64,000 bases of DNA from Nodosilinea nodulosa PCC 7104 (GCF_000309385.1 NZ_JH976537.1:1966029-2030028); one strand, 5' to 3'; numbered from the stretch's first letter, positions 54,802 to 62,425 are shown. Numbers and translations: made by a program. The notes: generated from the sequence alone by a model not told the origin.

Positions 54802-55833
54802 ATGACTCTCCAGCAACCCACCAGTTCCCTAGCCCCCCCGCCCCCTAGCCCCCCCGCCCCCCTGCTTTCGGTTCACAACCTCACGGTCGAATTCCGCACT
54901 CGCTCTGGCGTGGTCAAAGCCCTAGAGGCAGTAGACTTTGCCATTAATCCCGGCCAGACCGTCGGCATTGTCGGGGAAAGTGGGTCGGGCAAGTCGGTGA
55001 CAGCGTTTACTCTGATGGGCGTGCTCGATCGCGCAGGCAAAGTCACGGCTGGTCGAGCGCTGCTTCAGACCGATGCGATCGCTGTGGATCTCCTCAAAGA
55101 ACCGGAATCGTCGCTGCGGCAGATTCGGGGAAAGGAGGTGTCGATGATCTTCCAGAACCCCCGCACCGCGCTAAACCCGATTCGCAAAGTAGGCAAGCAG
55201 ATTACCGATGTGCTGCGCTGCCACACGGAGATTCCCCAGGCCGAGCTGAGGCAGAAAGCCCTGGAACTGCTGGCCAGCGTTCGCATCCCCGATCCTGAAA
55301 AACGCTACGATGCCTACCCCTACGAGCTATCGGGCGGTCTCTGCCAGCGGATCATGATTGCCCTGGCCCTAGCCTGCTCCCCCAAGCTGCTGATCGCCGA
55401 CGAACCCACCACAGGGCTCGACGTCACCACCCAGGCGACGGTGATGAACCTGATCAAAGACCTGGCTGACCAGCGCCAGATGGCCACGGTGCTGATTACC
55501 CACGACCTGGCCCTGGCATCGGAATACTGCGATCGCATCGTCGTCATGCACGCGGGTCACGTGGTCGAATCGGCCCCCACCCACACCCTGTTCACCCATC
55601 CCCGCCACCCCTACACCGCCAAGCTAATCGCCGCCACCCCCGAACCCCACAAAACCTTCGCCGACCTCACCCCCATCCCCGGCAACCTGCCTGACCTGAA
55701 GTCGACGAATTTGCCCCCCTGTCGGTTTAGTGGGCGGTGCGATCGCTTTGAAACCGGAGTCTGTGACCAGGTGCCCTTAGCACGAGAATCCCTGGGTGAT
55801 GGGCATCAGGTGGCCTGTTGGAAACCGCTTTAG
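54802..55833 (+). CDS. ABC transporter ATP-binding protein, DppD type
   Basis: 343 residues from the ATG at 54802 (MTLQQPTSSLAPPPP). Walker A GESGSGKS, Q-loop MIFQNPRTALNPI, signature LSGGLCQRI (usual LSGGMRQR variant), Walker B LLIADEPTTGLDV, H-loop ITHDL. The C-terminal extension has Cys residues (CRFSGRCDRF, CDQVPLARE), typical of the oligopeptide-transporter ATPases and their Fe-S or Cys cluster. The Pro-rich N-terminus is unusual and reads the repeat codons. Confidence 0.94.
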   Translation: MTLQQPTSSLAPPPPSPPAPLLSVHNLTVEFRTRSGVVKALEAVDFAINPGQTVGIVGESGSGKSVTAFTLMGVLDRAGKVTAGRALLQTDAIAVDLLKEPESSLRQIRGKEVSMIFQNPRTALNPIRKVGKQITDVLRCHTEIPQAELRQKALELLASVRIPDPEKRYDAYPYELSGGLCQRIMIALALACSPKLLIADEPTTGLDVTTQATVMNLIKDLADQRQMATVLITHDLALASEYCDRIVVMHAGHVVESAPTHTLFTHPRHPYTAKLIAATPEPHKTFADLTPIPGNLPDLKSTNLPPCRFSGRCDRFETGVCDQVPLARESLGDGHQVACWKPL

Positions 55834-55839
55834 GTAGAA

Positions 55840-56038
55840 GAGAGGGGGAGCAGGGGGGAGGGGGAGCAGGGGGGCAGGAAACGCTATGGTTTTGGATTCT
55901 ACCGATTGAAAAGTCCCAATTCCAATATCTGGCATCCCCACATATCAAATGCCCTAATTTCAGAATATCCAGCCCCCCTACCCCCCTACGCTCCCCCCTA
56001 CCCCCCTAGCTCCCCTGCCCCCTAGCTCCCCTGCCCAA
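55840..56038. repeat. Octamer-like repeats between the two ATPase genes
   Basis: GAGGGGGAGCAGGGGGGA is followed by about 100 bases of ordinary sequence and then CCCCCTACGCTCCCCCCTAC and CTAGCTCCCCTGCCCCCTAG up to the ATG at 56039. Purine and pyrimidine halves face each other, so a long stem or triplex is possible. Confidence 0.7.
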
Positions 56039-57043
56039 ATGACCCACCTCACCCAACCACTCCCAATAACCCAAACCCCTCTACTCCAGGTCCGCGATCT
56101 GTGCAAAACCTTCCCCGTGAGCAAACAGGCTCACCTTCACGCGGTGGACCATGTTTCCTTCGACATTCAGCCGGGGGAGAGCCTGGGCCTGGTGGGAGAA
56201 TCGGGCTGCGGCAAGTCCACGCTGATTCGGCTGATTACCCGGCTGCTGGATGTGACCTCGGGGGAAATCCGCTTTGACGATACGATTTTGAGCACCATTG
56301 CGGTGCGGCAGTTTCCCCAGAGTGCCTACCGGGCAAAGATTCAGCTGGTGTTTCAAGACCCCACCGACAGCCTGAATCCCCGCTTTACCGCCTACGACAC
56401 CATTACAGAACCGATTCGGCGGCTCTCGAATCTTAAGGATAAGGCTCAGCTCCAGGGGCGCGCCGCAGAACTGGCCGATCTGGTCGGCTTGCCCCAGGAA
56501 CTGCTGAGTCGGTTTCCCCACCAGCTCTCGGGCGGCCAAAAGGCGCGGGTGGGAATTGCCCGCGCGATCGCCCTCAACCCCAGGCTGCTGGTGCTCGATG
56601 AACCCACCTCGGCCCTGGATGTGTCGGTGCAGGCGGTGATTTTGCATCTGCTGGCAGACCTGAAGGCTCGCCTGGGTATGAGCTACCTGTTTGTTTCCCA
56701 CGATTTAAATGTGGTGCGGCTGCTGTGCGATCGCATCCTGGTCATGTACCTGGGCAAAATTGTGGAAGCTGGTCCGGTAGAGGAGGTCTTTAACCGCCCC
56801 CGCCACCCCTACACCGAGGCGCTCATTTCTGCGATTCCCAGCTTTGAGGCCAAGCCCCACCCAATTTCGCTCAGCGGAGAACCGCGCAGCCCCATCAACC
56901 CCAGCCCCAGCGTGTGCCGCCTCTACGGTCGCTGCCCCAAGGGTGAAGACCGCTGCGAGCAAGAGATGCCTACCCTACAGAGCGTGGGGCCAGAACACTG
57001 GGCCGCCTGCCATGCCTCAACCGCCCCGACAGCAGTCTCCTAA
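56039..57043 (+). CDS. ABC transporter ATP-binding protein, DppF type
   Basis: 334 residues. Walker A GESGCGKST, Q-loop LVFQDPTDSLNPR, signature LSGGQKARVGIARAI, Walker B LLVLDEPTSALDV, H-loop FVSHDLNVV. The C-terminal Cys-rich extension (CRLYGRCPKGEDRCEQ) is present. Last gene of the five-gene transporter. Together with the SBP, two permeases and DppD-type ATPase it makes a complete ABC importer for peptides, nickel or a similar solute. Confidence 0.95.
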   Translation: MTHLTQPLPITQTPLLQVRDLCKTFPVSKQAHLHAVDHVSFDIQPGESLGLVGESGCGKSTLIRLITRLLDVTSGEIRFDDTILSTIAVRQFPQSAYRAKIQLVFQDPTDSLNPRFTAYDTITEPIRRLSNLKDKAQLQGRAAELADLVGLPQELLSRFPHQLSGGQKARVGIARAIALNPRLLVLDEPTSALDVSVQAVILHLLADLKARLGMSYLFVSHDLNVVRLLCDRILVMYLGKIVEAGPVEEVFNRPRHPYTEALISAIPSFEAKPHPISLSGEPRSPINPSPSVCRLYGRCPKGEDRCEQEMPTLQSVGPEHWAACHASTAPTAVS

Positions 57044-57052
57044 CCCCGCTGC

Positions 57053-57361
57053 TCAGTCCAAACGGGCGGGCGGGTGCTCAGATGCTGAATTTCCCTCACC
57101 CAGGTCCTCTGGCTCCCAGAAGGCTAGCCATTCCTCCTCCGGTGGTCCCCAGAAACTCATCCAGTCAGGCTCTAGGGCTGGGGGCTGGGGCGACCTGCCG
57201 CTAGGGCGCTGGGCCACAGGCGTTAATGATTCAAAATCGGGGCACCGCCGCTGCCCTGGCCCCGCTGGGTGTACCGCACAGACCAAATAGGGACTGCGAG
57301 CGTTGAACCGACAGCTCCGACACTGCCGCTGAGGAGAGAGGTTGATAGAAACGTTGACCAT
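57053..57361 (-). CDS. DUF6464-like Cys-containing small protein
   Basis: 102 residues from the ATG at 57361. CRSCRFNARSPYLVCAVHPA and CPDFESL give four Cys plus His, a probable zinc or Fe-S site, in the pattern of the cyanobacterial DUF6464. Its stop is ten bases from the convergent ATPase. Long Pro/Ser-rich C-terminal tail. Role unknown. Confidence 0.75.
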   Translation of the reverse strand: MVNVSINLSPQRQCRSCRFNARSPYLVCAVHPAGPGQRRCPDFESLTPVAQRPSGRSPQPPALEPDWMSFWGPPEEEWLAFWEPEDLGEGNSASEHPPARLD

Positions 57362-57525
57362 TGACAAGACACAGCTGCTGTCTACTCAAGCCGATGAAGC
57401 AATTTTAGCCCCCACCGATTATTCCAGCACCCATGCAAGCATGGCCGCGAGCTGCTGTTGCGGTTTGCCAGAGCAAGCCCAGCATAGTTACCACCGACAA
57501 GCTCGGCACTGGTTTGTTGAGATTA

Positions 57526-57830
57526 TCTGCTGAACATTCAAAATACGTTGCAACGCGGCCCGCATCCTGGCATAGGGTTCTGACGCCGACGATAGGCGCG
57601 GCAGCGACGCCTGAGTGCCGCATTTTGAGCCTCATTATGATTGGCAATGTGGCATACCCCTCTGCCATGGGGCCAATGGCCGTCAACGGGTGCTCCAGTT
57701 TTACCCAGGACCAAGTGCCGCTGACCTGAGATCCTTCGATCTTCAGCGCGACTTCCAGATCTTCTCGCCAAGTTTTTCGGGTCAGGTAGGCCTTTGGACA
57801 ATTACAGAGTGCCAAATAGACATTGGCCAA
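57526..57830 (-). pseudogene. Transposase C-terminal remnant with two frameshifts
   Basis: Three frames carry consecutive transposase pieces: REDLEVALKIEGSQV and HPLTAIG in the first, then NHNEAQNAALRRRCRAYRRR in the second, then YARMRAALQRILNVQQII in the third. Together they look like the C-terminal half of an IS transposase of a type common in cyanobacteria. The frame changes and loss of the start show decay. Apparent ORFs of 141 and 87 residues here are only parts of it. Confidence 0.65.
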
Positions 57831-57838
57831 GCCCCCTA

Positions 57839-57964
57839 GGGGCTGTCATCAATTAATCACCAATGGCCTAGGAATTAGCGGTTACAGCCCCTAGCCTGTT
57901 TTTTGGGTCGGGCGTGGCAACACCTGTGGGATAAGGATTGTAGCGAGAATTGATGACACGCCCC
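57839..57964. mobile_element. 126-base element with imperfect terminal inverted repeats (MITE-like)
   Basis: The left end is GGGGCTGTCATCAATT (57839-57854) and the right end is AATTGATGACACGCCCC (57948-57964), which inverted reads GGGGCGTGTCATCAATT, differing by one inserted G. An internal block (CGGTTACAGCCCCTAGCCTG) is shared with a partial copy at 14406-14490. No coding capacity. It lies between the two transposase remnants. Confidence 0.75.
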
Positions 57965-58012
57965 AGTACTCGAAGGCTGAAATATCTCCACCGTTTTGGC
58001 GCGCTTGGCTCC

Positions 58013-58288
58013 CTAGCTTCCCCGCTCCCTAGCTTGCAGAAATAAGCCTAAGGTACGGCCTGTAGCCCGATCGCCCATTCCTTCGGTGCGGCTATTTAAC
58101 GCCATGGCCACGACTGAACTGCGGGGCGCGGAGTCGAGCCATAGCGGTGCTGGTGCGCTCCTCAATCGCTTGCCGCAGTCGCTGCAGCGATATCGCTGGA
58201 GGCGCACCCCGTCTGAAAGCGATTCTCGCCCATTTTGTAAGGTCTGTTGGCTCTGGCAGTGAGGACAGGCTATGGCTCTGGAACAGTT
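58013..58288 (-). pseudogene. Transposase N-terminal remnant (zinc ribbon and HTH)
   Basis: Frame reads CPHCQSQQTLQNGRESLSDG, then VRLQRYRCSDCGKRL and later TEGMGDRATGRTLG. Two CxxC pairs (CPHC and CSDC) and a helix-turn-helix are typical of InsA-like transposase starts. There is no start codon in frame, and after the HTH the frame runs into CTAGGGAGC-type repeats and stops. Non-functional. Confidence 0.65.
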
Positions 58289-58335
58289 GCACTGCTAACG
58301 CTTTACCCATCACCGTTTAGCGGACCAGTGCCCAT

Positions 58336-58635
58336 TTAATCAAACAATCCCTCTACGGTTTGGCGAAAGACAATCAGGGCGTGGGTTTCTTGAAAGGGTT
58401 TTAGATCTTCTAACAGCTGATCAGAGAGAGCTGTTGCAACGATTGTTTTGATTTCAATATTGGTGTTGTAGCCCGCAATATCGCCCATGCGTCTGCCGTG
58501 GCTACCCGCGCCCTTGGCGGGCACAATGGTGTAGCCAGAAACCTTTAGCTCAGTGAGCAGATGGATCAAGCGCTCCTGCAACACCGCTTCGCCGATAATG
58601 GTAACGAGAGTACCTTTGGTCAAAGAAGACGACAT
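58336..58635 (-). CDS. PII-like signalling protein
   Basis: 99 residues from the ATG at 58635 (MSSSLTKGTLVTIIGEAVLQ), nine bases after GGAG. The ferredoxin-like PII-superfamily pattern is seen: LLTELKVSGYTIVPAKGAGS (T-loop region), NTNIEIKTIVATALSDQLLE and a C-terminal strand ALIVFRQTVEGLF. It lacks the long T-loop of GlnB, resembling short PII-like proteins that sense bicarbonate, AMP or other nucleotides. It ends the minus-strand gene run from 59906. Confidence 0.72.
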   Translation of the reverse strand: MSSSLTKGTLVTIIGEAVLQERLIHLLTELKVSGYTIVPAKGAGSHGRRMGDIAGYNTNIEIKTIVATALSDQLLEDLKPFQETHALIVFRQTVEGLFD

Positions 58636-58669
58636 ATAAATCTCCAAAATTAACTACACCGACAAGTAT

Positions 58670-59356
58670 TTAGCTGGTTTGAAAACTTTGCTGCGACATT
58701 TGCTGGCCGAGCTCTTTTTCCATTTCCCTGGGAATGCCTGAAACATTAGTGAATGTTGTGCTACTTACATTTATGCCGCCCAGATTGGCATCTTGAAGAT
58801 CGACCTGGTCTAGCGTGGCCTGGCTTAAATTTGCGCCATACAAATTTGAGCCGCGCATGCTGAGGCTGATCAACGTAGCTCGATGCAAATTGGCGTGGGC
58901 TAGGTCGGCATTGTCTAACGTTGATTGTTCGATGACTGCACCAATTAAAACAGAGCGGCGAAAGTCGGCGCTGACTAAGTTCGCATGGCTGAATTGCGCC
59001 TCTGCCAAATTGGCATCGGAAAATTTAGCGCCGCACAAATCGGCCTGATCGCCAAACCGAGACAGGCTTAGTTTCGCTCCGGTCAAGTCGGCATTGCACA
59101 GATCAGCGCCATCGAAGGTGGTCTCAATGAGGATGGCGCAGACCAAATTTGCATTGCTAAGATTGGCCCGACTTAGCACAGCATGGCTCAGGTTTGCCCC
59201 CGCTAAGGTTGCATTGCTCAAGTTTGCGCCAATCAGGCTGGCTTTGTTTAGATTGGCCTTGCTCAGATTGGCGTTGCTAAAATCAACCCCGTCTAGGCAT
59301 TGCTCGCTAAAGTCTTGCCCGCTCAGGTCTTTACCCGCAAAATCGTGGCTCATCAT
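58670..59356 (-). CDS. Pentapeptide-repeat protein
   Basis: 228 residues. From about residue 8 to 215 it is nearly continuous A(D/N)Lxx repeats (for example ANLSKANLNKASLIGANLSN and ADLCNADLTGAKLSLSRF), expected to fold as a right-handed quadrilateral beta-helix. No signal peptide. The start (MMSHDFAG) overlaps the upstream gene by four bases (ATGA), showing coupling. Such proteins are abundant in cyanobacteria, mostly with unknown roles. Confidence 0.92.
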   Translation of the reverse strand: MMSHDFAGKDLSGQDFSEQCLDGVDFSNANLSKANLNKASLIGANLSNATLAGANLSHAVLSRANLSNANLVCAILIETTFDGADLCNADLTGAKLSLSRFGDQADLCGAKFSDANLAEAQFSHANLVSADFRRSVLIGAVIEQSTLDNADLAHANLHRATLISLSMRGSNLYGANLSQATLDQVDLQDANLGGINVSSTTFTNVSGIPREMEKELGQQMSQQSFQTS

Positions 59357-59595
59357 ACACCTCCTAAAACAGGCTCAGCGCCGACTGGCAGCGCCTGCAC
59401 CTGGCCCGGCCGCTGATGTAGGGTAGGACCGATTTCCAGCAGCTGTAGGGTGATGGGTTCCCTCAGGTCGCGATTGTTTCGCATGGTCCTTAGCGCCTGC
59501 TGGTGAGCAGCTTCGACAATGCCCTTGACCTCGCGATCGATCACCTGGGCGGTTTCTTCGCCCACGGAGCGGCGGGCATTGGGCACACTGTCCAT
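59353..59595 (-). CDS. FtsH C-terminal-like small protein
   Basis: 80 residues. SVGEETAQVIDREVKGIVEA followed by AHQQALRTMRNNRDL matches the helical region after the zinc-binding domain of FtsH proteases (usual form: SEETAxxIDxEVxxIVxxAYxxAxxIL). The AAA and protease parts are absent, so it is a separated or relic domain. Frame and coupling with its neighbours (stop 59353, ATGA overlap with the pentapeptide gene; 2-base gap to the gene upstream) indicate it is translated. It might bind or titrate FtsH complexes. Confidence 0.65.
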   Translation of the reverse strand: MDSVPNARRSVGEETAQVIDREVKGIVEAAHQQALRTMRNNRDLREPITLQLLEIGPTLHQRPGQVQALPVGAEPVLGGV

Positions 59596-59597
59596 TT

Positions 59598-59906
59598 TTA
59601 GCTAACCCTAAAGGAAATCAAGATGAGAACAGCGACAAAGAGAATTGCTCCTGCTCCCAACAAGATATAGCGCTGCTGCTGCCGGGAAGAAGGATACGTG
59701 GATGGATATATCTTGGGCTCGGTAGCAAAGTTATTAATCAGCCCTTCATCATCTACTGTAGATCCGGGAATAGCAGCTTCCTCGGTTTGGGCATCGTCAT
59801 CATGGCGAATATTGACTTGAACTTCAGCAGGAATTAGCTCACTGCCGTCACTAACACTCTTTGAGTCAAGTTTAGCGTCCTGTGGATCGGGCTTGCTATT
59901 AACCAT
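59598..59906 (-). CDS. Single-pass membrane protein, unknown
   Basis: 102 residues. Acidic cytoplasmic or lumenal N-terminus (about 75 residues, DDDAQTEEAAIP) and one C-terminal helix (YILLGAGAILFVAVLILISF), so tail-anchored type. AGGAG seven bases before the ATG at 59906. First gene of the tight run: its stop lies two bases before the FtsH-like start. No family recognised. Confidence 0.7.
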   Translation of the reverse strand: MVNSKPDPQDAKLDSKSVSDGSELIPAEVQVNIRHDDDAQTEEAAIPGSTVDDEGLINNFATEPKIYPSTYPSSRQQQRYILLGAGAILFVAVLILISFRVS

Positions 59907-59990
59907 GTCATCTCCTTATATAGGTTACGTTGTCTTTTTTTGGCTAATGCATAAATCGAGCATCAGCACAGATATAAGCTGCCTCTCTGC

Positions 59991-60389
59991 CTACTGCCGT
60001 GGTTTCTGAGCAGATTCTTCCGCTTGGTTGACCTGCAATAATTTGCAATCAATTTTGTCTAGTCTAGATCTGTTACGTCGCTGCGAATAAACTTCTAAGT
60101 AAGACTCTGGAAAGGCCTCAAACAAGACACGTTCTTTCATAAAAATAATGCGCTCAAGGTAGCAGGCTGCCCCGCGCATGACTCGAACATTTTGAACACT
60201 GGCCGTATTGTTGATGTAGTAACAAAGGATAGGGAACGACGATTGAGTCGGCAATTCGGGTGTTAAAAGAGAAAGCAGATAGGTCATAGTGTCAAATGGC
60301 TGAAGCCGCCACTTACAAAACTGCTTACAAATGTCCCATGGGGATGTTTCATTAAATGCTTGATTTGCATGAAGTGTATGAGAATGCAA
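59991..60389 (-). CDS. DUF1830 domain protein
   Basis: 132 residues from a TTG at 60389; an ATG at 60287 (MTYLLSLLTPEL) is also possible. The domain (about 52-118) reads ILCYYINNTASVQNVRVMRG, CYLERIIFMKERVLFEAFPE and LEVYSQRRNRSRLDKIDCKL, the DUF1830 pattern (positions of FERVVFPGQ and LEIHT). DUF1830 proteins are small and found almost only in cyanobacteria; function unknown. Same direction as the downstream PII-like gene run, separated by 84 bases from it. Confidence 0.75.
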   Translation of the reverse strand: MHSHTLHANQAFNETSPWDICKQFCKWRLQPFDTMTYLLSLLTPELPTQSSFPILCYYINNTASVQNVRVMRGAACYLERIIFMKERVLFEAFPESYLEVYSQRRNRSRLDKIDCKLLQVNQAEESAQKPRQ

Positions 60390-60443
60390 TGCATCGTTGC
60401 ATTTAGCTCCAGGTTTAGCTGCCGCAACGCAAAAAAGGAAGCA

Positions 60444-60965
60444 TCAGGCTAAATTCTTCTCGAAGATAGTCTGGGAACTCCAGGAAGCAGGCTTTTTCCA
60501 TAGCCTATGATTGGCTACCCAGCCTTGAATATTAGTCTGACACAGCGCCTGAGACAGATGCACCAAATTCCAAACTTCATCAACCAAAGCATCGATATCA
60601 ATGGGTTTAGACAGATGAGACTCCATATCTTCGATCAAATCTTGAGCAAAACTGGCTGAGCAATAGGCAGAAGCTACAAGGATGGGGATGATCCGATTTT
60701 GACCCAGGGCAATAGCCCTAGCCCGCCGAATCAATAGCCTAATGTCCTCGTCTAGAAATCTGATTTCACAGATTAAGATGTCGGGCAAAAAGTGATCTAA
60801 CAAAGTTAATGCATCCGCAATAAATTCAGCTGTTAGCACCTTTGCGCCGTGGCTCTCAAATAAGGTTTCGCACAGATATCGGCTGTCAAAGTCGTTGTCT
60901 ACCACAAGGATCTGCACGTTTTTGAGTATGCCAGAGTTAGGAATATTCTGACTTAGATTGGGCAC
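60444..60965 (-). CDS. Receiver-domain protein with Glu at the phospho-site
   Basis: 173 residues from a GTG at 60965. Receiver fold: ILVVDNDFDSRY (acidic pair), ILICEIRFLDED, and SHLSKPIDIDAL with the conserved Lys. The residue at the phosphorylation position is E67 instead of Asp, which often mimics the phosphorylated state. There is no output domain; the last 40 residues are not recognisable. Possibly a constitutively active or phosphorylation-independent partner-binding protein. Confidence 0.82.
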   Translation of the reverse strand: MPNLSQNIPNSGILKNVQILVVDNDFDSRYLCETLFESHGAKVLTAEFIADALTLLDHFLPDILICEIRFLDEDIRLLIRRARAIALGQNRIIPILVASAYCSASFAQDLIEDMESHLSKPIDIDALVDEVWNLVHLSQALCQTNIQGWVANHRLWKKPASWSSQTIFEKNLA

Positions 60966-61073
60966 AGCGATAACCCTACCGGGATAAACATCTGGTTGAC
61001 AAGAGTCGCTTTGAATCTGTCGCAGTGCTCAATCGGTAAATGCAGCACCGCTTTCCAGCGCGGGCATAGCCTG

Positions 61074-61259
61074 TCAACAATGACCGCAGCGCCAGTACTG
61101 CCGATTAGACTGAATATGGCGCACTAAAACATAGGAACAGCAAGGGCATAGTTGCCTAACTCCGATAGTACGCCTTCGATCGGCTGAGCTAAGTGGCCAG
61201 TGTGGTTTTTTCAGGGTAGACGTTGGTAATTCAACGGCAGTCGTCATAGCCTTATCCAT
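61074..61259 (-). CDS. Small zinc-ribbon protein
   Basis: 61 residues. CPCCSYVLVRHIQSNRQYWR and then CGHC give four Cys as two CxxC pairs about 17 residues apart, a zinc ribbon. The first half is basic and variable. Start at 61259 (MDKAMTTAVELP). It is followed by the receiver gene 109 bases further along the minus strand and preceded by the ApcA-like gene, 21 bases away. Confidence 0.68.
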   Translation of the reverse strand: MDKAMTTAVELPTSTLKKPHWPLSSADRRRTIGVRQLCPCCSYVLVRHIQSNRQYWRCGHC

Positions 61260-61280
61260 GGAATAAGCTGACGGCGTGGC

Positions 61281-61766
61281 TCACTCAAAAGATTGAATGA
61301 GGTAGTCAAAATAAGCGCCAACTTCGCCGGCATCTTCCGCTGACAGCAGAGCACAGGCTATGGTCTTCATGACCCGAACGCTTTCGGCTACAGCCTCCAG
61401 GGGAGTGCCCAGGGAATTGTACATTTGGCGCATTCCAATCAGGCCAATTTCCTCAATGGGAGCTACGTCTCCAGTGGCTACACCGTAGGTGATGAGGCGC
61501 AGGTAATAGTCCATATCGCGCAGACAGGTAGCGGTCATGTCTTTGCCGTAGGCGTTACCGCCGGGAGCCACTAAACTGGGAATGCGCTGAAATAGCTGAC
61601 TGGCGGCTTGCTTGATGATGCGATCGCGCCCTTCACCCAAGGCCTTAACCAGACGCAGTCGGCGATCGCCGCTGGATACAAATAGCTTAATCTGGTCAAG
61701 TTCCCCAGGAGTTAGGTAGCGACACTCGGCATCGGCCCTGACAATTAGCGCGTTGATGATGCTCAT
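61281..61766 (-). CDS. Allophycocyanin alpha-like phycobiliprotein, isolated paralog
   Basis: 161 residues, normal length. Close to Apc[61 protein letters not shown] and [20 protein letters not shown]. The bilin-binding C81 is present. An extra C15 and many changes elsewhere separate it from a standard ApcA. It is not with apcB or apcC, so it is a secondary alpha-type subunit, perhaps a red-shifted or linker-associated variant. Upstream 300 bases contain a MITE-like repeat. Confidence 0.9.
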   Translation of the reverse strand: MSIINALIVRADAECRYLTPGELDQIKLFVSSGDRRLRLVKALGEGRDRIIKQAASQLFQRIPSLVAPGGNAYGKDMTATCLRDMDYYLRLITYGVATGDVAPIEEIGLIGMRQMYNSLGTPLEAVAESVRVMKTIACALLSAEDAGEVGAYFDYLIQSFE

Positions 61767-61824
61767 ATTTTCAGCCTGCTTAACTATGGATAAATTAGAC
61801 TCACTGAAGCAACCTGACAGGATG

Positions 61825-61961
61825 TTTGAAAAGTCCTATTTTTTGTAGCAAAAGTGGAGATCTCCCTAAATCCCCTTTTTTTAAGGGGGACTTTTACCCC
61901 CCTTTTTAAGGGGGCAGGGGGATCAGCAGGTGGCCAAAGCTACAGCAGATCACTTTTCAAA
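61825..61961. repeat. MITE-like element with TTTGAAAAGT ends and GGGG/CCCC hairpins
   Basis: TTTGAAAAGT (61825-61834) is repeated inverted as ACTTTTCAAA (61952-61961). Inside are CCCCTTTTTTTAAGGGG and CCCCCCTTTTTAAGGGGG. The inner part is a common type of cyanobacterial interspersed repeat. It sits directly upstream of the ApcA-like gene. Confidence 0.75.
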
Positions 61962-62063
61962 TGCTCTCTGAGAAGGCCAGCGTCAATGTAAAGTGATTCC
62001 CCCAGGATAAAAGCTAGGGGAATTGAGAATAAGGCCTAAGGCTGGAGACAACTCGGCTATGGC

Positions 62064-62246
62064 CTAGTCAATACTTTTTTTGACCTGATCTTTAATATCC
62101 TCAGCGGCGTTGCGAACGTTTGCCTCGGCCTGTTTAGCCTTGCCCTTAACCTGGGCCTCATGATTTCCGGTTAGATCGCCAACGGCTTCTTCGATTTTGC
62201 CTTCAGCATTTTTAGCCGCCGCTTTAACTCTGTCTTCAATGCTCAT
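62064..62246 (-). CDS. CsbD family stress protein
   Basis: 60 residues from the ATG at 62246 (MSIEDRVKAAAKNAEGKIEE). The pattern AVGDLTGNHEAQVKGKAKQA and a Lys/Ala/Glu-rich helical remainder mark the CsbD-like family, small general-stress proteins of unknown mechanism. An upstream in-frame codon at 62294 is unlikely. No Cys. It is the first of the minus-strand genes reading toward the ApcA-like gene, 297 bases from it. Confidence 0.9.
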   Translation of the reverse strand: MSIEDRVKAAAKNAEGKIEEAVGDLTGNHEAQVKGKAKQAEANVRNAAEDIKDQVKKSID

Positions 62247-62425
62247 AATGATGTTCCTTTTGTATTTGCAATACGCTAAATTTGCTTTAGCCAACCGTCT
62301 TGCTCCATTCTTATGGATGGATGTTGTATTTAGTAAGTGAATTGTTTGAATTCATAAATACGTCATAAGATTAAACACACTTAAGCGTAGTTACTCTTGT
62401 CTTATAGCGTGCGTATCAATTTTTC

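Noticed and set aside
57405-57830. 141-residue minus-strand frame
   Set aside because: Contains only part of a transposase spread over three frames, so it is a pseudogene piece and not an intact gene.
58092-58313. 73-residue minus-strand frame
   Set aside because: It overlaps the zinc-ribbon transposase remnant in another frame and shows no protein pattern.
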